A DNA stretch of 64,000 nucleotides from Paraburkholderia acidisoli (GTDB taxonomy: Bacteria; Pseudomonadota; Gammaproteobacteria; Burkholderiales; Burkholderiaceae), in contig NZ_CP046916.1 of the NCBI RefSeq assembly GCF_009789675.1, forward strand, positions 1,178,001-1,242,000, in the 5' to 3' direction. Positions 42,969 through 51,913 of the stretch are shown here, one piece after another. The stretch's first letter is position 1. Each line of letters opens with the position of its first letter. Position numbers and translations under genes: made by a program. Below the pieces are notes generated by a model. The model saw nothing but the letters and a program-made list of their open reading frames with translations, searched no databases and had not been told where the DNA came from.

Positions 42969-43913
42969 ATGAGCGACTCGATCTTCACCGGCACCATCCC
43001 CGCCCTCATGACGCCTTGCACGGCCGACCGCCAACCCGACTACGACGCACTGGTCGCCAAAGGGCGCGAACTCGTCGATCTCGGCATGAGCGCCGTGGTG
43101 TACTGCGGTTCGATGGGCGACTGGCCGCTGCTTTCCGAAGCGCAGCGCCAGGAAGGTGTCGCGCGTCTCGTCGCGGCCGGTATCCCGACCATCGTCGGCA
43201 CGGGCGCGGTCAATTCGAAGGAAGCGGTGTCTCACGCCGCGCACGCGGCCAAGGTCGGCGCGGGCGGCCTGATGGTGATTCCGCGCGTGCTGTCGCGCGG
43301 CGCGTCGCCGGCCGCGCAAAAGGCGCACTTCTCCGCCATCCTCGAAGCCGCGCCCAAGCTGCCGGCCGTCATCTACAACAGCCCGTATTACGGCTTCGCC
43401 ACGCGTGCGGACCTGTTCTTCGAACTGCGTGCGAAGTATCCGAACCTGATCGGCTTCAAGGAATTCGGCGGCGCCGCCGACATGCGCTACGCGGCGGAGC
43501 ACATCACGAGTCAGGACGACGAAGTCACGCTGATGGCGGGCGTCGACACGCAGGTGTTCCATGGCTTCGTCAACTGCGGCGCCACGGGTGCGATCACCGG
43601 CATCGGCAACGCCCTGCCGCGTGAAGTGCTGCAACTGGTCGACCTGTGCGGCAAGGCCGCCAGGGGCGACGTGACGGCGCGACGCCTCGCGCGCGAACTC
43701 GAGTCGGCGCTCGCCGTGCTGTCCTCGTTCGACGAAGGCACCGACCTCGTGCTGTACTACAAGTACTTGATGGTCCTGAACGGCGAAAAGGAATACACGC
43801 TGCACTTCAACGAAACGGACGTGCTCAGCGACGCCCAGCGCCGCTACGCCGAAACGCAGTACGCGCTGTTCCGCAACTGGTACGCGGAATGGTCGAAGAC
43901 CGTCAACGCGTGA
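42969..43913 (+). CDS. DHDPS/NAL-family aldolase or deaminase
   Basis: Class I (Schiff-base) lyase of the dihydrodipicolinate synthase family. 314 residues in a TIM barrel: GTIPALMTPCTADRQPDYDA, VVYCGSMGDWPLLSEAQRQE, the catalytic Tyr136 in VIYNSPYYG and Schiff-base K164 in LIGFKEFGG. The substrate loop is GSMGDWP, not the GTTGE of true DapA, so lysine biosynthesis is unlikely. Candidates include 1-pyrroline-4-hydroxy-2-carboxylate deaminase and keto-sugar acid aldolases; I cannot choose. A GAAATACG stretch precedes the ATG. It is followed by a GntR regulator 249 bp away with which it shares upstream boxes. Confidence 0.85.
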   Translation: MSDSIFTGTIPALMTPCTADRQPDYDALVAKGRELVDLGMSAVVYCGSMGDWPLLSEAQRQEGVARLVAAGIPTIVGTGAVNSKEAVSHAAHAAKVGAGGLMVIPRVLSRGASPAAQKAHFSAILEAAPKLPAVIYNSPYYGFATRADLFFELRAKYPNLIGFKEFGGAADMRYAAEHITSQDDEVTLMAGVDTQVFHGFVNCGATGAITGIGNALPREVLQLVDLCGKAARGDVTARRLARELESALAVLSSFDEGTDLVLYYKYLMVLNGEKEYTLHFNETDVLSDAQRRYAETQYALFRNWYAEWSKTVNA

Positions 43914-44014
43914 GGAAGGAAGGGTCGCGCGGCCACGCGCGATAACGGGCGCCCGCGGCAATGCCATTCGATTGCCGCGGGCGCGGCGAAGCGGACATCA
44001 TCGGTCGGTTCATA

Positions 44015-44024
44015 ATTTATACAA
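44015..44024 (+). promoter_or_regulatory. GntR-type box 3 (ATTTATACAA)
   Basis: Exact copy of box 1, 139 bp upstream of the gntR start, inside an A/T-rich ATAATTTATACAATCG context. Supports autoregulation. Confidence 0.5.
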
Positions 44025-44110
44025 TCGATGACGCTGGTAGGTTCGCAGTCGACTGGACACAGACTGCCTACCCGCTTTGGCCGAGTGATGCGTCGATCGC
44101 TATTGATATA

Positions 44111-44120
44111 ATTTATACAT
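44111..44120 (+). promoter_or_regulatory. GntR-type box 4 (ATTTATACAT)
   Basis: Nine of ten bases as boxes 1 and 3, 43 bp upstream of the gntR start and directly over a possible -10 region (TATAATT). Placement suits repression. Confidence 0.5.
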
Positions 44121-44162
44121 CCAGAAACGCCCACACGCATCGACTCCACACGGTAATTCGCA

Positions 44163-44846
44163 ATGAACTCACCCGCCACCGGCAGCCGCCTGTCCTCCGT
44201 TACGGTTGCCGAACGCGCCGCCGACGAGCTGCGCCGCAAGATCGTGTCGGGCGAGTTGCCCGAGGGTTTCCAGCTTCGGCAGGACGCGCTCGCGGCGGAG
44301 TTCGGCATCAGCCGTATCCCCGTGCGCGAGGCGCTGGTGCAGCTCGAAGGCGAAGGTCTGGTCCGGATCGTGCCGCACAAGGGCGCGGTGGTCTCGGAAC
44401 TGTCGATCGCCGAGATCAGCGAACTGTTCACGCTGCGCGGCTTGCTGGAACCGTTGCTGCTGAAAAAGTCGGCGCCAAAGCTCACGGCGCAAGACTTCGC
44501 CGAACTCGACGTCATTCTCGCGGAGTACCGGCAGGAACTGCAGGCGCAGCATCAGGCCCGCTGGGGCGAATTGAACACACGGCTGCACGACGTGCTCCTC
44601 TCGCGCGCCGAGCAGCCGCGCACGGCGGCGATCGTCGCCAGCCTGTTGCAGCAGACCGACCGGTACACGCGCTTACAGCTGTCGCTGAGCGCGGAGAGTT
44701 GCCAGCGCGCGGAAGAGGAACACGGCGAACTCGTGCGCCTGTGCCGGACCGGCGACGTGCGGGGCGCCGCAGCCTTGTTGAAGCGCCACATCGAACACGC
44801 GTGCAAGGAACTCGAGCAATTCGTTCTGTCGCGCAGGCGGCTCTGA
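44163..44846 (+). CDS. GntR-family regulator, FCD domain
   Basis: 227-residue regulator: winged helix (VAERAADELRRKIVSGELPE, LRQDALAAEFGISRIPVREA, LVQLEGEGLVRIVPHKGAVV) and a C-terminal all-helical FCD ligand domain (ISELFTLRGLLEPLLLKKSA to HIEHACKELEQFV) with the Asp/His residues that usually bind a metal and a small organic acid. Two of four ATTTATACAA-like boxes lie within 150 bp upstream and two more precede the DHDPS-family gene, so it most likely regulates both. The ligand is probably the substrate or product of that lyase. Confidence 0.92.
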   Translation: MNSPATGSRLSSVTVAERAADELRRKIVSGELPEGFQLRQDALAAEFGISRIPVREALVQLEGEGLVRIVPHKGAVVSELSIAEISELFTLRGLLEPLLLKKSAPKLTAQDFAELDVILAEYRQELQAQHQARWGELNTRLHDVLLSRAEQPRTAAIVASLLQQTDRYTRLQLSLSAESCQRAEEEHGELVRLCRTGDVRGAAALLKRHIEHACKELEQFVLSRRRL

Positions 44847-45096
44847 AGCGGCTTGCGCCAGGCATCACGACGTACCGCGCGTGGCCGCGGCTACGTCTGC
44901 GCCTCGCTTGCTTCCTTCGCTGCCAACCCGGTCGCTCATCCGCCGCCGCGCCAACGCAAAAAAAAATGGCGCATGCTGTAACCCATCGCGCTTTCGCAAC
45001 GAACTAACTGGCATGTCGGCTCTTTCCTGAGCAGCGCCTGTGCTGCTCGCGGGCTCGACGTATTTCCAGCCAATCATCTTTGCGAGGAGCCTCACC

Positions 45097-45315
45097 ATGA
45101 AGTCACTGATCAACGCCGCCATTGCCGCCGCACTCACGCTCGGCGCGGGTGCCGCCTTCGCGCAGGCCAGCGGGGCCATGAGCAACAACGCCATGTCGCA
45201 CGACGCGATGAAAGGCAACGGCATGTCGAAGAGCGATGCCATGTCCCACGGCAAGATGAAGAAGCACGACGCCATGGGCAAGATGCATCCGGCTTCCGAC
45301 GCGATGGCCAAGTAA
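45097..45315 (+). CDS. Small secreted Met-rich protein, MXKDX-repeat type
   Basis: 72 residues: signal peptide MKSLINAAIAAALTLGAGAA ending FAQ, then about 50 residues of near-pentapeptide repeats built on M-x-K/H-D-x (AMSHDAMKGNGMSKSDAMSH, GKMKKHDAMGKMHPASDAMA). Fits the pentapeptide MXKDX repeat family found in Burkholderiales. Met and His could bind copper or silver, but function is unproven. AGGAG lies 9 bp before the ATG. A TTCGGGC / GCCCGAA stem-loop at 45342-45361 separates it from doxX. Confidence 0.8.
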   Translation: MKSLINAAIAAALTLGAGAAFAQASGAMSNNAMSHDAMKGNGMSKSDAMSHGKMKKHDAMGKMHPASDAMAK

Positions 45316-45414
45316 GCGTTCCCGCCTTCTCGCCCTCCGCGTTCGGGCATTCGCGCCCGAAGCCTCCTGCGGTTCCGTCGGCATCGGCGGAGCCGCATCG
45401 ACATCGCCTTGCTC

Positions 45415-45927
45415 ATGACTCGTCTTCGCTCGTTGCTCTGCATTTTCGAACCGTCGTGGCTGGCCGCGCGACTCTCCACCTACGCGCCCCTGCCGGTTCG
45501 CCTGATCGTCGGTTATGGTTTCATCGCGCACGGCTACGCAAAAATCCTCAAGAACCCCGACCAGTTCGCCGCCATTCTCCATGCGCTCGGCGTTCCCCTC
45601 CCGCACGTGATGGCGTGGGCCACGATCGCCATCGAACTGCTCGGCGGACTGGCCATGCTGCTCGGTGCGTTCGTTCCGCTGATTGCCGTGCCGATGATCG
45701 CCGTGTTGATGGTCGCGACATTGACAGTGCATTTGCCGTTCGGATTCACGTCGATCAAGCTGATGGCGGTCGTCAACGGCGTGCCGCAATTCGGGCCGCC
45801 CGGTTACGAAACCGATGCGCTCTATGTTGCGGGAATCGTCAGCCTGCTATTCAGCGGCGCGGGCCCTCTTGCCGTCGACTCCCTGCTCAAACCGTTCTAC
45901 GCGCGCCTTTTGAAAATCGCTTCGTAA
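45415..45927 (+). CDS. DoxX-family membrane protein
   Basis: 170 residues with four hydrophobic helices: LPVRLIVGYGFIAHGYAKIL, HVMAWATIAIELLGGLAMLL, FVPLIAVPMIAVLMVATLTV and ALYVAGIVSLLFSGAGPLAV. DoxX proteins occur as quinone-linked oxidoreductase subunits or in membrane redox stress modules; the specific role is unknown. An ATG at 45415 is preferred to a TTG two codons upstream. It may be co-transcribed with the Met-rich protein gene 99 bp upstream, a pairing common in this order. It converges with the tautomerase gene, with 3 bp between stops. Confidence 0.85.
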   Translation: MTRLRSLLCIFEPSWLAARLSTYAPLPVRLIVGYGFIAHGYAKILKNPDQFAAILHALGVPLPHVMAWATIAIELLGGLAMLLGAFVPLIAVPMIAVLMVATLTVHLPFGFTSIKLMAVVNGVPQFGPPGYETDALYVAGIVSLLFSGAGPLAVDSLLKPFYARLLKIAS

Positions 45928-45930
45928 CCC

Positions 45931-46182
45931 TTATGGTTTCTCGGGCAACCCGGCGCTCGCGCGCTGTTGCTCGCGCCATTCCGGCGTGGTAACGCCGCCC
46001 ACGCCCCAGCTATCGAGTTCGACTTCGTCGATCACTACAAACGTTGTGTGATGCGGCTTACCCAGCACGTCGAACAGCAGATCGCTCACGCCCTTGATCA
46101 AGGCTTTCTTTTGTTCGGGCGTGGTGGCCGTGGCGCCGGGCGCGGTGCCCTCGCGGGTCACCTTGATGTTCACGAAAGGCAT
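45931..46182 (-). CDS. 4-oxalocrotonate tautomerase-family protein
   Basis: 83-residue tautomerase-superfamily protein. It starts MPFVNIKVTREG, so after Met removal Pro1 would be the catalytic base; ATTPEQKKALIKGVSDLLFD and TTFVVIDEVELDSWGVGG follow the usual beta-alpha-beta layout. TGGAGAAACACC precedes the ATG at 46182. It lies 93 bp downstream of the SDR gene on the same strand, a recurring pair, and both are divergent from a LysR regulator. Substrate unknown. Confidence 0.9.
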   Translation of the reverse strand: MPFVNIKVTREGTAPGATATTPEQKKALIKGVSDLLFDVLGKPHHTTFVVIDEVELDSWGVGGVTTPEWREQQRASAGLPEKP

Positions 46183-46275
46183 GGTGTTTCTCCATCCAGA
46201 TAGCATTGGGCGGACTTCGCTTTGCCACGTGGCGAAGCGAAGTCCGCCCCGCCCCTTCGCCACGTGCCGATCCGC

Positions 46276-46989
46276 TTACCAGCGGCCCGCGTGCTGGCCG
46301 CCGTCCACGTTGAGCGTTTCGCCGGTCACGAACGCGGCGTGTTCGAGGTACATGGCCGCCTCGGCAATCTCGGAGATTTCGCCCATGCGGCCCATGGGAT
46401 GCATCGTGCCCAGCAGCTCGTGCGTTTGTGCCGGGTGCATCGGCGTCTTGATGATGCCGGGCGCGATAGCGTTCACGCGCACGCCGCTTTTCGCGTATTC
46501 GATCGCGAGACCGCGCGTGACCGCGTCGAGACCGCCCTTCGTCAACGTGGCGAGGCCCGTGGGCGCGCCCGCGATCGCCTGACGCACGAGCGTCGTCGTG
46601 ATCTGGACGATGTGGCCGTGGCGCTGCGCGAGCATCGGCTCGAGCGCGAGTTGCGTGATATGGAAGAAGCCGCCGAGATTCACGTTCAGCACGTTCGTGA
46701 AGTCTTCCACGGTGTACTCGGTGAACGGCTTGCCGATGAAAATGCCGGCGTTGTTGATCAGCGTGTCGATGCGGCCGAAGCGCCCGAGCGCCGTCTGCAC
46801 GACCTGCTTTGCCACGCCGCGCTCGCTGATGTTGCCGGGCACGGCGATCACGCCGTCGTCCGGGCCTGGCTCGATATTGCGCGAGTTCGCGACAACCACG
46901 AAACCGGCCTTGCGATACGCCTCGACGAGACCTGCGCCAATGCCTTGCGACGCGCCCGTGACAATGGCGACTTTCTGCGGATGATTCAT
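46276..46989 (-). CDS. SDR-family protein with altered catalytic site
   Basis: 237-residue Rossmann-fold protein of the short-chain dehydrogenase/reductase family. The cofactor motif TGASQGIG (11-18) and NNAG (79-82) are intact. The catalytic K151 is present in LATLTKGGLDAVTRGLAIEY, but the Tyr expected four residues earlier (147) is Ala, and the usual Ser region reads QITTTLV. So it binds NAD(P) but a standard SDR mechanism is doubtful. The ATG at 46989 follows GGAG. Likely one operon with the tautomerase and controlled by the divergent LysR protein. Confidence 0.9.
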   Translation of the reverse strand: MNHPQKVAIVTGASQGIGAGLVEAYRKAGFVVVANSRNIEPGPDDGVIAVPGNISERGVAKQVVQTALGRFGRIDTLINNAGIFIGKPFTEYTVEDFTNVLNVNLGGFFHITQLALEPMLAQRHGHIVQITTTLVRQAIAGAPTGLATLTKGGLDAVTRGLAIEYAKSGVRVNAIAPGIIKTPMHPAQTHELLGTMHPMGRMGEISEIAEAAMYLEHAAFVTGETLNVDGGQHAGRW

Positions 46990-47183
46990 CACCTGCTCCA
47001 TTTCGATTCGATTCAATGAGGATCACTTCTCTCGTGCGCTGGCATCGAGAGACATGTCGACCGCAATGCTGTCTTGTGCGCCTGGCCGCTCGCGTTGTGC
47101 CGCGATCGCGACCGTGCGCCGAATTGCGTTGAAGAGAAGCGTATGCCGATTGGCGCTGGCGAAAAATCCGCTATCCTCTCTCA

Positions 47184-48071
47184 ATGGCTGAGAAAAAACG
47201 CACAGAGGTGGATTGGCAGGACGTTCGCGTGTTCCTGGCGTTGGGGCGACACGGGAGCCTGTCGGCGGCGGCGCGCGCGCTCGGTGTGAATCACGCCACC
47301 ATTTCGCGCCGCATGCAGTCGCTCGAAGCGACGCTCGGCGAAAAGCTCGCGGAGCGGCGGCCGGAAGGCTATGTCCTCACGCCTGCCGGCGCGCGTGCGC
47401 TCGCGGTGGCGGGCGACATGGAGGCTTCGGTGCAAACGCTCGGGCGCGGCGGCGCGGACGACGCGCCAAGGGGCGTCGTGCGGGTCAATGCGCCGCCCGC
47501 GCTCTCGCAAGGCTTTCTGATTCGCCAGTTGGCGGAATTGCCGATCCTCCACGAGGGACTCGACATCGAACTCGCAACGGATCTGCGTTCGATCAGTCTC
47601 GAGCGCCACGAGGCGGACATCGCGGTGCGCGTCGATCGCCCGGACGACGGCGATTTCATCGCGAAGCCTGTGGGCACGATGGCGTTCGGGCTCTACGGCA
47701 CGCCAGCGGTATGCGAGCGCGTCGAGGCCGGCGCGGCGCCGACCTTCGTCAGCTTCGACGAAGCGGGCGCCTGGCTCCCCGACGCCAGCTGGCTCGCGCA
47801 GCACTACCCGCAAGCACGCGTGGCGTTCCGCGCGGGCAACCACGTCGCGCAAGCCGCCGCCGCGCGCGCAGGCGTGGGACTCGCGCTGTTGCCGCACTAC
47901 GTCGGGCGTCAGGAGCCCGAACTTCGTCTGTGCCGGACCGGGCCCGAAAGACCGCCGCGCGAGATCTGGTTGCTGATCCGGCGCCAGGACCGCAAGAATC
48001 TGGCGGTCCGCACCGTTGTCGCGCATCTGACCGAGGTGTTCGAGAAGGCACGCGCGCTGTTCGAATCGTGA
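47184..48071 (+). CDS. LysR-family transcriptional regulator
   Basis: 295 residues: N-terminal winged helix (VDWQDVRVFLALGRHGSLSA, ALGVNHATISRRMQSLEATL, LAERRPEGYVLTPAG) and a C-terminal periplasmic-binding-like effector domain. This shape, with a short linker and LPHYVGRQEPELRL, resembles regulators of SDR genes. It is divergent from the SDR-tautomerase pair over about 190 bp, the classic arrangement for a LysR regulator and its target. No perfect T-N11-A palindrome was pinned down. Confidence 0.93.
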   Translation: MAEKKRTEVDWQDVRVFLALGRHGSLSAAARALGVNHATISRRMQSLEATLGEKLAERRPEGYVLTPAGARALAVAGDMEASVQTLGRGGADDAPRGVVRVNAPPALSQGFLIRQLAELPILHEGLDIELATDLRSISLERHEADIAVRVDRPDDGDFIAKPVGTMAFGLYGTPAVCERVEAGAAPTFVSFDEAGAWLPDASWLAQHYPQARVAFRAGNHVAQAAAARAGVGLALLPHYVGRQEPELRLCRTGPERPPREIWLLIRRQDRKNLAVRTVVAHLTEVFEKARALFES

Positions 48072-48489
48072 TGACGCGCGCGCGCCGCACGCCCGCTCAA
48101 TCGGCGGAAAACGACACGGGCGGCAGAGGCAACGTGTTGACGCTCAGGTGAAAGATGTCGGGGCGCGAGTCGTGGCCCGTCACGAACGTCGTCATTCGCG
48201 CGAAGTTTGCGTTCCGCGTCTTCATGGGGTGAAAAGCGTCACGCAACGAAGACCCGCAAAGCGCGTGGCTGCGCAATTTCATTCTCGACACTACGCGCGA
48301 ATTGCCATACGAAAGCGCGTGTGCGGCGGCCAGGACGCGTGCGCCAACGGGAGCACGATCGCGCGGAAAGGCATTCGAAAACAGCGAGTGAGTTTTTGCC
48401 GCGAGCCACAACGCAGACACCGCAAAGACCGTCAATGCAACGTCGTCCTCCGGTAGACTTCGCTTCTCGTCTTTCCTCGCTTCGACGAC
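48072..48489. other. Intergenic region, no supported gene
   Basis: About 420 bp between lysR and amj. A minus-strand frame (ending at 48097) is open for up to 112 codons, with its last 42 codons starting MKTRNANFARMTTFV, but it lacks a ribosome site and known family. I see nothing else. Confidence 0.4.
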
Positions 48490-49293
48490 ATGGACACCCA
48501 GTTACTGGTTATCTGCGGGCTGACATTCATCATCCATGTGATCGCAACGCTCGCATATGCCGTTCGCATTGCAGGCGTTCGCACGCGCCGAATTGCCGTG
48601 TCGTTCTCGCTGTTCGGCATCATCGCGCTGGTTTCGCGCACCGCCAATTCCTTTCAGGGTCCCTTCATTGCGAAACGCGTGGAGATGGATATCGCCCATC
48701 ACCTCGGGCGCGGTCTGCTCGGCGACTTTCGGCTGTTTCTGTTGACGGCCACGGTGGCGAGTATCGTCGGTACGTTGCTCATTCCCACGTTTCAGCGCTA
48801 TTTCAGCCGCGCGGTGAATCATTTTCAGGCTCATCGTTCGGTGCCCCGGCTGCTGCTCCATGTCTTCAGTCGCGGCGGTGTCAGTTCAATCCGGCTCGGC
48901 GCGCGGCTGCCTTCGCGGCACAACGTCACGCAACTGACAAGCGGCGCGGGCGTTTCCTGGAAGGTCATCGCCCTCAACGTCATGGCGATGTCGATCTGGA
49001 CGGTGGGTGTTTTCGCATCGCTTTACGCGGGATATCTGAAGCCCGATCTGCGCGTGACGTGCGCGAATCTCTCTTCCGTCATCAACGGCTTCGCAACGGT
49101 GGTGTTGGCGGTCGTGATCGACCCGCAAGTTTCGGTAATGACCGACGACGTGATCGAAGGCCGCATTTCGGAAAACCGTTTCAGACGGGCCATTACCACG
49201 CTCGCGGGGGCACGCGTGCTCGGAACCTTGTGCGCGCAGGCCGCGCTCGTTCCGGCGGCGTTGATCATCGTTCGTCTGGCCGAATCGATCTAA
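48490..49293 (+). CDS. amj: Amj-family lipid II flippase
   Basis: Predicted inner-membrane flippase for the peptidoglycan precursor lipid II (alternate to MurJ). 267 residues with six or more hydrophobic helices. The N-terminal LLVICGLTFIIHVIATLAYA, RIAVSFSLFGIIALVSRTAN and the C-terminal TVVLAVVIDPQVSVMTDDVI and RVLGTLCAQAALVPAALIIV match the DUF2837/Amj family. In Bacillus subtilis Amj is induced when MurJ is blocked; in Proteobacteria its role is inferred. Its own transcription unit appears to start in the 418-bp gap upstream; the next gene begins 43 bp downstream. Confidence 0.88.
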   Translation: MDTQLLVICGLTFIIHVIATLAYAVRIAGVRTRRIAVSFSLFGIIALVSRTANSFQGPFIAKRVEMDIAHHLGRGLLGDFRLFLLTATVASIVGTLLIPTFQRYFSRAVNHFQAHRSVPRLLLHVFSRGGVSSIRLGARLPSRHNVTQLTSGAGVSWKVIALNVMAMSIWTVGVFASLYAGYLKPDLRVTCANLSSVINGFATVVLAVVIDPQVSVMTDDVIEGRISENRFRRAITTLAGARVLGTLCAQAALVPAALIIVRLAESI

Positions 49294-49336
49294 TCATCGA
49301 TCTCATGCACGAATACCAGGGCCTTCGAAACTCACT

Positions 49337-50290
49337 ATGAAAATCAACGCTCGCCGACCGAAAACTTTTGCCCTTTCGATTCGCAGCGCCATGCTGGGCA
49401 CGTCATTCTGCATTCTGGCCGCCTGCGCCCCCACCACCGACGGCACGCAACCGCTCGCCGCCGATCTGCATGAAACCGTCGTCAAGATTCCCGTGCACGA
49501 GCATGGCCTGCTCGGCGACTCGCAACGCGACATCGTGGCGACCACCTACATGCCCGACGGCCCCGGCCCGTTCCCGCTGATCGTTCTGAGTCACGGCAGT
49601 CCGCCCGAGCCGCGCGACCGGCCGAAGGTGGGACGCTACCGTGAATTGCCGCAGATCCGAGCCTTCGTGCAGCTCGGCTTTGCCGTGATCGTGCCGATTC
49701 GCCGCGGCTACGGCGCCACGGGCGGCGTCGACGAGGAAGACGCCGGATCGTGCCAGAACCCCGACTACCTGGCGGCCGGCGAGCAAGCCGCGAAAGACGT
49801 GCTCGCGGCCGTCACGTATGCGCAGAGCCTGCCTCAGGTCGACGGCTCGCATGTCGTTCTGGTCGGTCAGTCGGCGGGCGGTTTCGCCTCGCTCGCCGCG
49901 GCCAGCTACGCACCGAAGGGGCTGGTCGCTGTTATCAATTTTTCGGGCGGCCGGGGCGGCAACCCGGCGAAGCATCCGGGCATGCCGTGCGCGCCGCAGC
50001 AAATGGCGAACACGATCGCGCACTTCGCGGCCACCACGCGCGTGCCGGTACTCTGGCATTACGTGCAAAACGACAAGTTCTTCGCGCCGGACGTCGTGGC
50101 CACCTGGTTCGCGGCGTTTCAGGCGGCGGGCGGCCAGGGTCAGTTGATCGTGGAGCCGCCTTTCGGCAGGAACGGTCACGGCATGTTCGCCGTCAAGCAG
50201 TCCATACCCATCTGGCTGCCCCACGTCGAGCAATTCCTCGGGCCGCTGGTGTCGATGAAACACCCGGATCGCGCCAACCGTTCGCTGTAA
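49337..50290 (+). CDS. Alpha/beta-hydrolase lipoprotein
   Basis: 317-residue secreted hydrolase, likely esterase or dienelactone-hydrolase-like. A lipobox ILAAC (Cys about residue 30) predicts a lipid-anchored protein. The core fold has the oxyanion region PFPLIVLSHGSPP, the nucleophile S179 in VLVGQSAGGFASL, a probable acid in YVQNDKFF and the catalytic His in GRNGHGMF. Five Cys-containing features such as EEDAGSCQNPDYLAAGEQAA suggest a disulfide. It follows amj by 43 bp and may be co-transcribed. Substrate unknown. Confidence 0.87.
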   Translation: MKINARRPKTFALSIRSAMLGTSFCILAACAPTTDGTQPLAADLHETVVKIPVHEHGLLGDSQRDIVATTYMPDGPGPFPLIVLSHGSPPEPRDRPKVGRYRELPQIRAFVQLGFAVIVPIRRGYGATGGVDEEDAGSCQNPDYLAAGEQAAKDVLAAVTYAQSLPQVDGSHVVLVGQSAGGFASLAAASYAPKGLVAVINFSGGRGGNPAKHPGMPCAPQQMANTIAHFAATTRVPVLWHYVQNDKFFAPDVVATWFAAFQAAGGQGQLIVEPPFGRNGHGMFAVKQSIPIWLPHVEQFLGPLVSMKHPDRANRSL

Positions 50291-50326
50291 CGCGCGAGGA
50301 AGGCGGGGCAAGCGCCCCGCCCGTGC

Positions 50327-51550
50327 TCATTCGCGCTTGCCGGACGTCTGCGCATAGGTCAGTTTGCGCGTCCAGCCCGTGTAGCGCTTGCCGTCCACTT
50401 CCACATACAAGGTGGCGAGCGAGTTGACCGGGCCGTCCTGCTGCGGCGGCTGCATCATGAGATCGCGCCCCGTCGACCATGAAAAGCGACGGTCATCGAG
50501 ATTGCCGAAGTAGTAATCGATCTTGCTCTTGTCGAGGCCGTGATAGCCGGTGGCCGTCGTGCGCTCGACCAGCGTCTTGTTCTGGTCGGTGATCGGAAAC
50601 TCCTTGCCGTAGACATTCGCGAGTGAAACGTCGAGCGGAATCCAGCCGTAGTTCGGTGCGTAGAACTCGATCCAGCAGTGATAGCTCGCATCGACTTTCA
50701 CGCCGTCGAGCGTCGGCTTGAGCAGCGAGCCGTACACCATGCGCGTGGGAATGCCGTCGGCCATCGCCAGCGACGAAAACAGCGAGTGGAAATCCGTGCA
50801 GTTGCCGCTCTTCGTCTGCAGACAAAAGTCCGTGCTGCCGAAGTCCGAAGGCTTCATACGATCCGGGTACTCGACCCAGTAGGTCACGTGGTCGAGCGTC
50901 CAGTCGTAAAGCTTGCGCGCGGCGAGTATGGGGTTCTGTTCGTCGCCCACGATCTGCTTTGCGAGACCCTTGATCTGGTCGTCGACGATCACGTAGCTCG
51001 TCGGCAGCAGATAGCGCTGGAGCGCGGTGCGTTCCGCGTCGGTGAGCGGCCGCGTTCGGGCGGGATCGAGCGCGGTCTTGCGCTCGGTAAGCGTTTGGTC
51101 GAAATGCTCGGTGATCTCGATCGTGGCCGCGGCCGGTCGCTCGACCTCGAGATAGCCGATACGATTGCCCCAGGAGTCCTGGTGATACTCGACGGGATAC
51201 GCCGAGTCCACGCTGAACGATTTCACCTGATTCCAAGGCGTTTGCTGCGGCACCGGGAACCAGACGCGCACCTGCTTCGCTCCGGGCGGCACCTTCACGA
51301 TCAACTGGTTTTCCGTGCGAAACGAGGCCTGCTGGGCCGGTGCGGAATCGGCCGCGTGCGCGGCCAGCGGGACCAGCAGAGCCAGCGCCGCACCGAGGCG
51401 GAAGCCGGTTTCGCGCCAGCGGCGGCGCTGTGTTTCCCGCTGTGTTTCTCTGTGTTGACCGAGCGCCTGCGGCACTGCCATGCCGGCCGATCCTGCTTTG
51501 GCGCTGTCGTTCTTGGCTCGAGTCAGACTGACCACGAAGTTTCCAGACAC
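50327..51550 (-). CDS. Secreted transglutaminase-like protease
   Basis: 407 residues: a basic N-terminus, a signal peptide (LGAALALLVPLAAHAA, about residues 52-67), a beta-rich N-terminal domain and a transglutaminase-core domain. The catalytic triad is intact: C251 in SGNCTDFHSLF, H291 in ASYHCWIEFY and D307 in IPLDVSLANVYG. Such periplasmic proteins act as cysteine proteases or amidases rather than true cross-linkers; substrate unknown. The GTG at 51550 has GGGAG 6-7 bp upstream, better than the internal ATG at 51481, so the unusually long n-region may be real. Convergent with the hydrolase gene. Confidence 0.88.
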   Translation of the reverse strand: MSGNFVVSLTRAKNDSAKAGSAGMAVPQALGQHRETQRETQRRRWRETGFRLGAALALLVPLAAHAADSAPAQQASFRTENQLIVKVPPGAKQVRVWFPVPQQTPWNQVKSFSVDSAYPVEYHQDSWGNRIGYLEVERPAAATIEITEHFDQTLTERKTALDPARTRPLTDAERTALQRYLLPTSYVIVDDQIKGLAKQIVGDEQNPILAARKLYDWTLDHVTYWVEYPDRMKPSDFGSTDFCLQTKSGNCTDFHSLFSSLAMADGIPTRMVYGSLLKPTLDGVKVDASYHCWIEFYAPNYGWIPLDVSLANVYGKEFPITDQNKTLVERTTATGYHGLDKSKIDYYFGNLDDRRFSWSTGRDLMMQPPQQDGPVNSLATLYVEVDGKRYTGWTRKLTYAQTSGKRE

Positions 51551-51913
51551 GATGTTCTCCCGGTACGCTTGCGCGGTGGATCCATGAAGACGGACGCCGC
51601 TCCACCACCGACGGCGTCAGCCTGTCGCTTCGATAACCCTTCCTTTGCAGAGATCCGGCCTCGGCACGCGGCAACAGGGCTGCCGCCTGTTCCGGCGAGA
51701 CGCGGAGAAACCTGTCGACGTCTTCCGTCGGTAGAGTAAGGCACACGCGGGAAATCGCGCTTTCAGCGTGCTCGTACGCAAAAAATGCGGCGCACGGATA
51801 CGGGTATTTCGATGGGAAAGACTCGCTGCATTCGAGCCCGCTTCCTGCCAGGCACGCGAAGCGGTTCCGCTCGCGCTACCATAAGCGGCTTCGCCACCCG
51901 CAACGCCAATTCC
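51551..51913. other. Divergent intergenic region, no gene seen
   Basis: About 360 bp between the transglutaminase-like gene and the YciI-like gene. The YciI frame is open further upstream, but the residues there lack family features. No repeat or clear promoter was recognised. Confidence 0.4.

Noticed and set aside
48097..48435. Minus-strand frame of up to 112 codons between lysR and amj
   Set aside because: No ribosome site, no family, and codon use not convincing; only the last 42 codons look mildly protein-like.
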